Shown here: positions 1 through 4,571 of the stretch, in pieces
Layout of the letters: the number at the start of each line of letters is the position of its first letter
Position numbering within the stretch: the stretch's first letter is position 1
Assembly: GCA_027459565.1 (NCBI GenBank)
Contig: DAIDIA010000318.1
Location: 1 to 5,835, forward strand
Length of the DNA stretch: 5,835 nucleotides
DNA from: Acidimicrobiaceae bacterium
GTDB lineage: Bacteria; Actinomycetota; Acidimicrobiia; Acidimicrobiales; Bog-793
Direction: 5' to 3'
The notes under the pieces: model-generated
The model's database searches: none
Seen by the model: only the letters and a program-made list of their open reading frames with translations
Told to the model about the DNA's origin: nothing
Translations under genes and position numbers: made by a program

Positions 1-53
1 GGTCCACTGTCCATCTCGTGTGCTCTCGGGGCGCGAGAGGTTGGACCTGGACC
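1..53. repeat. Nested inverted repeats at the left window edge
   Basis: CTCTCG (23-28) pairs with CGAGAG (34-39) around a 5-nt loop. Outside it, GGTCCA (1-6) pairs with TGGACC at 42-47, or with a second copy of TGGACC at 48-53. The structure may extend left of the window. No T-run follows, so it does not look like an intrinsic terminator. It could be a structured RNA fragment or simply GC-rich chance pairing. Confidence 0.35.
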
Positions 54-209
54 GGCTCAAGCCGTCACCTCTGAAGAGTTCGGAAAGGGTCGGGCTCGCG
101 CTCAGGTGATCGTGGCATTTGGCGCGCTCGAGGGAGGTTCGGGAGTGAACGCGAGAGCCATGCGCATTGGGTCCGCCCCTCTCCAACGGACGGTGCATCC
201 TGGTGCAGA

Positions 210-247
210 TTGTTCCGGATCACACAATTTGTTCCGGATCACACAAT
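210..247. repeat. Perfect 19-bp tandem direct repeat (two copies)
   Basis: TTGTTCCGGATCACACAAT occurs at 210-228 and again, with no spacer, at 229-247. Each copy carries ATTGT/ACAAT-type ends, since the A at 209 and the AT at 227-228 supply the leading bases, giving weak internal symmetry. Exact duplication of this length next to itself is not expected by chance. It could be a double operator for a dimeric regulator, or the repeated transposase-binding sites of an insertion-sequence end (IS21-type elements carry several such terminal repeats). No transposase gene is in the window. Confidence 0.8.
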
Positions 248-337
248 CGGTGGAGGACACCTCTCACACGCATGATTCCGACAGGCATGGGCGTGTTTGC
301 GCGAGCCACTGGAAGGTCGTAGTGGTTCCAAAATCAC

Positions 338-360
338 CTCCTATGCAGAGTGCATAGGAG
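338..360. repeat. Perfect 10-bp-arm inverted repeat flanked by TCAC
   Basis: CTCCTATGCA (338-347) is an exact reverse complement of TGCATAGGAG (351-360), with a GAG loop between them. TCAC stands immediately on each side (334-337 and 361-364). No T-run follows on the plus strand. On the minus strand the stem is followed by GTGATTTT, so a weak minus-strand terminator is conceivable, but no minus-strand gene would use it. An operator about 120 bp ahead of rsmD, or a tiny palindromic insertion with a 4-bp duplication, are alternatives. Confidence 0.75.
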
Positions 361-362
361 TC

Positions 363-393
363 ACCGCGGTCCCTTGGGACACAGATTCCATCT
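363..393. repeat. Cluster of short dyads after the main hairpin
   Basis: ACCGCGGT (363-370) is a perfect 8-bp palindrome. GTCCC/GGGAC (369-373 and 376-380) pair around TT, and AGAT/ATCT (383-386 and 390-393) pair around TCC. Individually each is unremarkable; together with the 338-360 hairpin they form about 55 bp of nearly continuous dyad symmetry. Confidence 0.35.
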
Positions 394-477
394 GCGGGGG
401 GGCGCCTCCATCTTGCGCTTGAAAAATGTCATGCCAGATGGGATGCACAGCGCGGGTGGAGTAAGTAGCTTTGCGCG

Positions 478-1104
478 ATGCGCGTGATCAGCGGTGAGGC
501 AAGGGGACGCAAGTTCCTTGCACCCGATGTGGACACCGTGCGTCCGACCTCTGACCGGGTGCGCGAGGCGATCTTCGACGTGCTCGGTCATCTTGGCGGC
601 GTCGTCGGAGCGAGGGTGCTCGACCTCTTCGCCGGATCGGGCGCGTTCGGCATCGAGTCGCTCTCGCGCGGGGCGGCCTCGGTGGTCTTTGTCGACCAGG
701 AGCGCCGGGTGATCAAGACGATCGAGGAGAACATCTCGGCCGTCCGGCTCGCCTCGGCGGGCGAGACCAAGCTGGTCCAGAGTGACGCGATCGCGTTCTG
801 TCGCATCCACCAGAGCGGGAGTCTCGCCGCCCGGGATCACCGGGAGGACCAGCGCATGAAGGGTTCCGGGGACTTTGACATCACCTTCTGTGACCCCCCG
901 TACTCCTTTACCAACTGGCCAAAGCTGCTCGGCGTCATCCCCGGCGAGCTCCTGGTGCTCGAGAGTTCGCGGCCGATCGAACTGCCCGAGACCCATGCCC
1001 TCTATCGGGTCTATCGATACGGAAGTACGCTCGTCACTGTGGCAAACCGGCAGCACGGATCCGACGGACGGCCCCTGGCCCCCGAGATCTCGGAGACAAC
1101 ATGA
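478..1104 (+). CDS. rsmD: 16S rRNA (guanine-966-N2)-methyltransferase RsmD
   Basis: This is an SAM-dependent methyltransferase that modifies G966 (E. coli numbering) of 16S rRNA in the assembling small subunit. The 208-residue protein opens with the family hallmark MRVISGEARGRKF, followed by RPTSDRVREAIFD at about 22-34. The SAM-binding motif I is VLDLFAGSGAFGIE at 47-60, and the catalytic DPPY motif is at 139-142. Length is near the usual 180-200; the excess is a hydrophilic stretch at about 111-130 just before the DPPY strand. The ATG at 478 is the first possible start after an in-frame TAG at 466-468; GGTGGAG (455-461) is a rather distant Shine-Dalgarno candidate. Its TGA overlaps the coaD ATG as ATGA, so the two are probably translationally coupled. 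The rsmD-coaD pairing is common across bacteria. Identification is secure. Confidence 0.95.
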   Translation: MRVISGEARGRKFLAPDVDTVRPTSDRVREAIFDVLGHLGGVVGARVLDLFAGSGAFGIESLSRGAASVVFVDQERRVIKTIEENISAVRLASAGETKLVQSDAIAFCRIHQSGSLAARDHREDQRMKGSGDFDITFCDPPYSFTNWPKLLGVIPGELLVLESSRPIELPETHALYRVYRYGSTLVTVANRQHGSDGRPLAPEISETT

Positions 1105-1580
1105 CAACAGCGATCTTTCCCGGATCGTTCGATCCCTTGCACAACGGGCACGTCGAGATCGTCGAGCGCGCGCACCGACTCTTTGACCGCGTCGTCGTCG
1201 CGGTGCTTCGCAATCCCCAGAAATCCGATCCGCTGTTCGCGTCCGAGCTTCGCGAGAGGCTGATCCGCGAGTGCTTTACGCACCTTGGCCATGTGGAGGT
1301 CGTGACGATGCAGACCCTCGTCGTCGAGGTCGCGCGTTCCATCGGCGCCGATGTGATCATCAGGGGGCTGCGGGCGGTGTCGGACTTCGAGAACGAGCTG
1401 CAGATGGCGCAGATGAACCAGCAGCTATCGGGAATCGAGACGCTGTTCATTCCCACGGGTTCGACGTATTCGTTCATCAGCTCGCGGCTGATCCGCGAGG
1501 TCGCCACCTTCGGCGGCGATGTTAGCCTGTTCGTTCCCGAACCGATCCTACGAGAGATGAAGGAACGATTCCGTGACTGA
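1101..1580 (+). CDS. coaD: Phosphopantetheine adenylyltransferase CoaD
   Basis: CoaD transfers AMP from ATP to 4'-phosphopantetheine, giving dephospho-CoA, the penultimate step of coenzyme A synthesis in the cytosol. The 159-residue product has typical length and all family motifs: FPGSFDPLHNGH at 6-17 containing the nucleotidyltransferase HxGH signature (HNGH, 14-17), IIRGLRAVSDFENELQMAQMN in the middle (the substrate-binding region), and the ATP-binding YSFISSRLIREVA segment near the C-terminus. The family often has a third Ser where this protein has Arg (ISSR), a mild variation. The start is fixed by the ATGA overlap with rsmD. The 3' end overlaps the next gene by 8 nt. CoA made here is the donor of the prosthetic arm of the acyl carrier protein encoded about 2.7 kb downstream. 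Confidence 0.97.
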   Translation: MTTAIFPGSFDPLHNGHVEIVERAHRLFDRVVVAVLRNPQKSDPLFASELRERLIRECFTHLGHVEVVTMQTLVVEVARSIGADVIIRGLRAVSDFENELQMAQMNQQLSGIETLFIPTGSTYSFISSRLIREVATFGGDVSLFVPEPILREMKERFRD

Positions 1581-2157
1581 CCCCTCCGAACTTCGCTCCA
1601 ACGATCCCCAGCGCCTGGGCATCGACTTCGCCGAGGTGATCGACGAGCTGCTCGCGATCATCGAGAACGCGAAGTCCGTTCCGCTGTCGTCGTCGGTGCT
1701 GGTCAGCCGCGACGAGATCACCGACATCTTGTTGAACGCGAGGGACGCGATTCCCGTCGAGCTCTCGCGGGCGAAGCGGCTCCTTGGTGAACGAAACGAG
1801 ATCTGGGCACAGGCCGAACGCGAGGCGAATGCCCTCATCGACGAGGCACGCGCCCAGGCTGCGCATCTGGTGCAGCGCACCGAGGTCGTCCGTCAGGCGA
1901 ACTCGCACGCCGAGCGCCTCGTCGCCGAGGCAAAGCAGACCGCCTATGCGATCCGTCGGGAGGCAGAGGATTTCATCGACAAGAAGCTCGCCGCCACGGA
2001 GATCGTCATCGACCGCGTCCAGCGCACGCTCCAGGTCGGACGCGAGAAGCTCAAGCTGAACCTCGCCGATCGCGCACGTGCCCAGGCGCCACGCTCTGTT
2101 GATCCCGAGGAGGCGCCGACGGGGGTTGCCGGTCTGTTCGACCAGGACAACCGCTAG
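1573..2157 (+). CDS. sepIVA: SepIVA-like DivIVA-family coiled-coil division protein
   Basis: The 194-residue soluble protein resembles, from memory, mycobacterial SepIVA (Rv2927c), a DivIVA-type septation and envelope factor. The N-terminal block (about 21-70: VIDELLAIIENAKSVPLSSS, then SRDEITDILLNARDAIPVEL and AKRLL) and the C-terminal block (about 100-162: LVQRTEVVRQANSHAERLVA, then DFIDKKLA and VGREKLK) match its ends. Between them lies an alanine/glutamate-rich coiled coil (about 72-130). The mycobacterial protein is about 245 residues, so the central coil here is shorter by several heptads. There is no signal peptide or membrane segment. Start GTG 1573 overlaps coaD by 8 nt and has AAGGA at 1560-1564, 8 nt upstream. 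Such proteins are often auto-annotated as ATP synthase subunit B-like because of the coil; no membrane helix supports that. The downstream DUF177 neighbour matches the mycobacterial order. Confidence 0.8.
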   Translation: MTDPSELRSNDPQRLGIDFAEVIDELLAIIENAKSVPLSSSVLVSRDEITDILLNARDAIPVELSRAKRLLGERNEIWAQAEREANALIDEARAQAAHLVQRTEVVRQANSHAERLVAEAKQTAYAIRREAEDFIDKKLAATEIVIDRVQRTLQVGREKLKLNLADRARAQAPRSVDPEEAPTGVAGLFDQDNR

Positions 2158-2168
2158 TCTTGAAGACT
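2156..2168. repeat. Inverted repeat with T4 between sepIVA-like gene and yceD
   Basis: AGTCTT (2156-2161) and AAGACT (2163-2168) are exact complements around a single G, giving a 5-bp stem with a 3-nt loop if folded. CG and then TTTT (2171-2174) follow. The stem is short and AT-rich, so at most this is a weak terminator or attenuator; it may instead be a protein-binding dyad. It overlaps the stop codon of the upstream gene. Confidence 0.35.
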
Positions 2169-2196
2169 CGTTTTCTCGCGAACCTGAGGATGGATC

Positions 2197-2778
2197 ATGA
2201 CGGTCAACAGCGGTGCCACCCGGCACCAGCGGGGTAGCGGGGCCGAGTTCCTCGTCTCGGTCGCCCAGATTGCCAAGGCTCCCGGATCGCGCCGGGAGGT
2301 GCGGTTCGCCGGCGAGCTCGACGGCCTCGAGGTGAGCGGCTCGTCGGTTCCCGTGGGCGATCTCGTCGAGGTCGCGGTCGTCCTCGAGAGCGTCAGCGAG
2401 GGGATTCTCGTCACCGGCACGGTCCGGACCCGCTTTGTCGGCGAGTGCCGGCGCTGTCTCGGGCCAGCGGGCGGGGAGCTTGTCGTGGCGCTCCGGGAGC
2501 TCTGTACGGAGAACCCGACCGATGAGGAGAGCTATCCGCTTGGCACCGGGGTCCTCGACCTCGCGCCGATCGTCCACGATGCGTGTATCCTTGCGCTACC
2601 GCTTGCGCCCCTCTGTAGCGAGGAGTGCCGCGGAATCTGCCCTGAGTGCGGGGCGAACCGCAATCTCGAGCAGTGCTCGTGTGTTCTGGCAGGTGATCCT
2701 CGCTGGGGCGCGCTGAATCTGCTCTATGGGAGCGAGACGACTAGGAGCCGCGACGAGGCCTCCGCGAGAGACGAGTAG
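2197..2778 (+). CDS. yceD: DUF177 / YceD family zinc-finger-like protein
   Basis: This 193-residue protein belongs to the DUF177 (YceD) family, widely encoded directly before rpmF; its relatives are linked to 23S rRNA or large-subunit metabolism, though a precise role is not settled. Visible features are a beta-rich N-terminal half with a CxxC (C84, C87, within GECRRCLGP), and the diagnostic cysteine cluster near 140-162 (C140, C144, C148, C151, C160, C162, in LCSEECRGICPECGANRN), followed by DPRWGALNLL. The cysteines suggest metal binding; this is inferred. The ATG at 2197 has GAGGA at 2186-2190, 6 nt upstream, which decides it over an out-of-frame ATG at 2190. A 39-nt gap separates it from the SepIVA-like gene and 5 nt separate it from rpmF. 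The tail (about 178-193) is charged and probably disordered. Confidence 0.9.
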   Translation: MTVNSGATRHQRGSGAEFLVSVAQIAKAPGSRREVRFAGELDGLEVSGSSVPVGDLVEVAVVLESVSEGILVTGTVRTRFVGECRRCLGPAGGELVVALRELCTENPTDEESYPLGTGVLDLAPIVHDACILALPLAPLCSEECRGICPECGANRNLEQCSCVLAGDPRWGALNLLYGSETTRSRDEASARDE

Positions 2779-2783
2779 GACAT

Positions 2784-2963
2784 ATGGCCGTTCCAAAGAA
2801 AAAGACCTCGAAATCCAAGAGCCGCAGCCGGCGTGCATCGGCGTGGCGCCTCGTGCTGCCCGCCCAGAGCCGCTGTCCCCAGTGCCAGCACGCGAAGCTG
2901 CCGCACACGGTCTGTTCGAACTGCGGCTGGTACAAGGGCCGCCAGGCGGTTGAGGTCGACTGA
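2784..2963 (+). CDS. rpmF: Ribosomal protein bL32
   Basis: This small gene encodes the 59-residue large-subunit protein bL32. The N-terminus MAVPKKKTSKSKSRSRR is the typical basic tail that threads into rRNA. It is followed by WRLVLPAQSRCPQCQHAKLP and HTVCSNCGWYKGRQAVEVD, with four cysteines (C31, C34, C44, C47) forming the zinc-ribbon of the cysteine-containing L32 type. Keeping all four Cys suggests the zinc-dependent paralogue form. The start ATG lies 5 nt after the yceD stop, with AGGA at 2777-2780 very close, so coupling to yceD is likely. The stop TGA (2961-2963) overlaps the probable plsX start. The yceD-rpmF-plsX order is conserved in many bacteria and supports all three calls. Confidence 0.96.
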   Translation: MAVPKKKTSKSKSRSRRASAWRLVLPAQSRCPQCQHAKLPHTVCSNCGWYKGRQAVEVD

Positions 2964-3961
2964 CGCTCCCTGTAGCGGTCGATGCGATGGGGGGCGACCG
3001 GGCTCCCCGCGAGATTGTCGCCGGAGCGCTGCTTGCACGCGATGAACTCGGAATTGATGTCCTCCTCGTCGGACCTGACGATGGCTCACTCGGAGACACG
3101 CGCGGCCTCGCGGTGCTCGACGCGCGCGAGGTCATCACCATGGACGAGGATCCGGCGCGCGCGGTAAGGACGAAGAAGGACTCGTCGCTCGTTCGCTGCG
3201 CGGAGGCGGTCCGCGACAACCAGGCCTCGGCGATGGTGAGTGCTGGCAACACCGGCGCCGCGATGGCGAGTGCGCTTTTGCGTATGGGCCGCATCACCGG
3301 CGTCGCCCGGCCCGCGATCGCGACTCCGCTCCCGGTCTATGGCGCGCATCCCTCGATCCTGATCGATGCCGGTGCGAACGCCGAGTGCACGCCAGACTGG
3401 CTCTTGCAGTTCGCGCAGATGGCCACCGCGTACGTGCGCGCCCGTTATGTGATCGCAGAGCCGTCGGTCGCGCTGCTCTCGATCGGCGAGGAACCGACGA
3501 AGGGCAACGCGCTGGTCAAGGAGAGCCATGAGCTCTTCGCCCGCACCGACGGCGTGAACTTCATCGGCAATGTCGAGGGACGCGATCTCCTGCTTGGCAA
3601 GGCAGACATCATCGTCACCGATGGCTTCACCGGCAACGTCGCGCTCAAATCGCTCGAGGGGGCGGTGGCGACGTTCAATTCCATGTTGCGCGCCGCAGTG
3701 CACACCACGCTCGCGGCCCGGCTCGCCGGCATGATGCTGAGACCGGCGCTCGCTCCCTACGTGAGGTCGGTCGATCCCGAGAACACCGGCGGCGCGATGC
3801 TGCTTGGGGTTGAGGGTGTGTGCATCATCAGCCACGGCAGTTCGTCCGCGCGCGCGATCAAGCACGCGATCGGCGCGGCGAACGAGATGGTCAGCCACCA
3901 GCTTGTGGAACAGGTCCGCCAGGCGATCGGCCCCTCCCGGGGAGCCAATCTCTCCACCTGA
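2960..3961 (+). CDS. plsX: Phosphate acyltransferase PlsX (probable CTG start)
   Basis: PlsX converts acyl-ACP plus phosphate to acyl-phosphate, the first step of the PlsX/PlsY route to lysophosphatidic acid, acting at the inner face of the membrane. Numbered from the CTG, motifs are VAVDAMGGDRAP (5-16), MVSAGNTGAA (about 92-101), DAGANAEC (136-143), GNVEGRDLL (203-211), TDGFTGNVALK (220-230) and a C-terminal GVCIISHGSSSARAIKHAI. The first in-frame ATG (2987) would delete the conserved first strand (family MxIAxDAMGGD). Between the in-frame stop at 2951-2953 and that ATG there is no ATG, GTG or TTG. CTG at 2960-2962 overlaps the rpmF stop as CTGA and gives 333 residues, the usual family length. 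GAGGT (2952-2956) lies only 3 nt ahead, so reinitiation after rpmF is likely. Family assignment is certain; the start is inferred. Confidence 0.93.
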   Translation: MTLPVAVDAMGGDRAPREIVAGALLARDELGIDVLLVGPDDGSLGDTRGLAVLDAREVITMDEDPARAVRTKKDSSLVRCAEAVRDNQASAMVSAGNTGAAMASALLRMGRITGVARPAIATPLPVYGAHPSILIDAGANAECTPDWLLQFAQMATAYVRARYVIAEPSVALLSIGEEPTKGNALVKESHELFARTDGVNFIGNVEGRDLLLGKADIIVTDGFTGNVALKSLEGAVATFNSMLRAAVHTTLAARLAGMMLRPALAPYVRSVDPENTGGAMLLGVEGVCIISHGSSSARAIKHAIGAANEMVSHQLVEQVRQAIGPSRGANLST

Positions 3962-3962
3962 C

Positions 3963-3976
3963 CAAGATCGATCTTG
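3963..3976. repeat. 14-bp perfect palindrome directly after plsX
   Basis: CAAGATCGATCTTG is a perfect palindrome that begins 2 nt after the plsX stop codon. Without a loop it is better suited to binding a dimeric protein than to termination, and no T-run follows. Its placement between two acyl-ACP metabolism genes makes a lipid-responsive operator possible, but nothing in the sequence proves this. Confidence 0.6.
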
Positions 3977-4108
3977 TGTCGGTTCAGCGTGGTCCGCATC
4001 GGGACGCGAGATCTCCCCTTTCCGTCGGTGGTACTGACGCCACGACGACTGGTGGCGCTCGGCAGGGCGATGGCGACGCGCGAGGCGATCGAGGCAGCGC
4101 TTTTTGAG

Positions 4109-4129
4109 TTCGCGAGATGGTGTCGCGAA
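4109..4129. repeat. Hairpin with 7-bp perfect arms in the plsX-acpP gap
   Basis: TTCGCGA (4109-4115) pairs exactly with TCGCGAA (4123-4129) around a 7-nt loop. A run of five T precedes it (4101-4105) instead of following it, so it does not fit an intrinsic terminator on the plus strand. It may be an mRNA processing site (RNase III is encoded downstream) or a binding dyad; both are speculative. Confidence 0.45.
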
Positions 4130-4236
4130 AACGAGACAGCAGCTCGGAGCGGTTGTCGCACTAGCATCGCCATTGTCGCGCCGTTCGGCAACCGACCGAT
4201 GTCGGCGTGTTCGGCTGCGTCACGAGAGGCATGGAG

Positions 4237-4243
4237 AGGGGAG
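4237..4243 (+). promoter_or_regulatory. Shine-Dalgarno site deciding the acpP start
   Basis: AGGGGAG at 4237-4243 is the strongest ribosome-binding site in the gap. It lies 7 nt ahead of GTG 4251 but 13 nt ahead of ATG 4257, which favours the GTG as the acpP start. Confidence 0.6.
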
Positions 4244-4250
4244 CGGTTCG

Positions 4251-4520
4251 GTGTCGATGACCAACGAAGAGGTGTTTGCGCTCATCCAGAGAGAGCTCGC
4301 CGAGATCATGGAGATCGACCCCTCGACGATCGTCGAGGAGGCGTCCTTCGCCGAGGATCTCCGAGCGGACTCGCTCGCGCTGATCGAGCTGGTTGAGGCG
4401 CTCGAGGCCGCGCTCGCTGGCCAGATCCCCGGCTTTCACATCGACGACGACGACCTCGAGCGCCTCGTCACCGTGCACGACGCCGTTGCCTACATTGCGG
4501 GTCGCGCGAAGTCGGGATGA
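4251..4520 (+). CDS. acpP: Acyl carrier protein
   Basis: The 89-residue acidic protein carries growing acyl chains on a 4'-phosphopantetheine arm during fatty acid synthesis and supplies acyl groups to PlsX. The attachment site is the Ser of the DSL motif (residues 40-42 counting from GTG, S41) within FAEDLRADSLALIELVEALE, the classic helix II recognition region. The helix I segment EVFALIQRELAEIMEID and the C-terminal VTVHDAVAYIAGR are also typical. The GTG at 4251 is preferred on ribosome-binding-site spacing; ATG 4257 would give 87 residues. The loop after helix II (LAGQIPGFHIDDDDLERL) is slightly unusual, but the length is close to the common 75-90. As only one ACP is visible I call it the fatty-acid ACP; a specialised ACP is possible but the plsX and rnc neighbours argue for the housekeeping copy. 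Confidence 0.93.
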   Translation: MSMTNEEVFALIQRELAEIMEIDPSTIVEEASFAEDLRADSLALIELVEALEAALAGQIPGFHIDDDDLERLVTVHDAVAYIAGRAKSG

Positions 4521-4523
4521 ACC

Positions 4524-4571
4524 ATGGCGATCCACGATCGGGCCGGTGCTTTGCGCGGTGAACGGACTTGA
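4524..4571 (+). CDS. Possible 15-codon leader ORF bridging acpP and rnc
   Basis: An ATG 3 nt after the acpP stop opens the reading frame MAIHDRAGALRGERT, whose TGA (4569-4571) overlaps the rnc start codon as TTGA. It spans almost all of the 47-nt acpP-rnc gap. The sequence resembles no known peptide, and the ribosome-binding site is weak, so its use would depend on ribosomes that have just ended acpP. Its role, if real, would be to carry ribosomes to the poor TTG start of rnc. Chance occurrence of so short an ORF cannot be excluded. Confidence 0.3.
   Translation: MAIHDRAGALRGERT

Larger units (their letters stand above)
1..477. other. Gene-free, repeat-rich region upstream of rsmD
   Basis: I see no convincing protein gene or known RNA gene here. 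The only sizeable plus-strand ORF (106-357, GTG start) has no recognisable motif, runs through the tandem repeat and ends inside a hairpin, so I treat it as chance. The stretch contains an edge hairpin (1-47), a 19-bp tandem duplication (210-247), a perfect 10-bp-arm inverted repeat (338-360), further small dyads at 363-393 and a run of seven G at 396-402. A promoter for the rsmD operon presumably lies here, but no hexamer pair stands out: TTGAAA at 419-424 has no good -10 partner 16-18 bp downstream. In many bacteria recG precedes rsmD; no trace of it is visible. Confidence 0.6.
3962..4250. other. 289-bp gap between plsX and acpP
   Basis: This is by far the largest gap in an otherwise compact gene run. 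It starts with a 14-bp palindrome and holds a 7-bp-arm hairpin at 4109-4129. A plus-strand ORF from TTG 3974 crosses the gap out of frame with acpP and ends inside it at 4396. Its section to about 4115 has roughly 70% G/C at third positions, below its neighbours, and its product (e.g. LTPRRLVALGRAMATREAIE) matches no family I know. The acpP frame is itself open back to 4104, but an ACP has no such extension. The gap may contain an internal promoter for acpP-rnc-mutM; I could not identify a convincing -35/-10 pair. Confidence 0.5.

Noticed and set aside
106..357. 83-codon plus-strand ORF upstream of rsmD
   Set aside because: No recognisable motif, a composition unlike the neighbouring genes, runs through the tandem repeat and ends within the palindrome; likely chance.
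210..364. CRISPR array or full insertion sequence
   Set aside because: Only two contiguous repeat copies with no spacers, and no transposase or cas gene anywhere in the window.
419..447. Promoter with TTGAAA (419-424) as -35
   Set aside because: At 17-18 bp spacing there is only GATGCA/ATGCAC, a poor -10; not enough to call.
361..1107. 248-codon minus-strand ORF
   Set aside because: Antisense to rsmD, whose SAM-binding and DPPY motifs are unambiguous.
1573..2157. F-type ATP synthase subunit B
   Set aside because: The coil resembles subunit B, but there is no N-terminal membrane helix and no other atp genes nearby; the two ends match SepIVA instead.
1522..2577. 351-codon minus-strand ORF
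   Set aside because: Lies antisense to the well-supported SepIVA-like and yceD genes; long antisense frames are common in GC-rich DNA and the translation has no family features.
3086..3898. 270-codon minus-strand ORF
   Set aside because: Antisense shadow of plsX, rich in Arg, His and Asp with no domain signature.
4104..4250. N-terminal extension of AcpP back to TTG 4104
   Set aside because: Acyl carrier proteins begin a few residues before helix I; the extension has no family match and the good ribosome-binding site is at 4237-4243.
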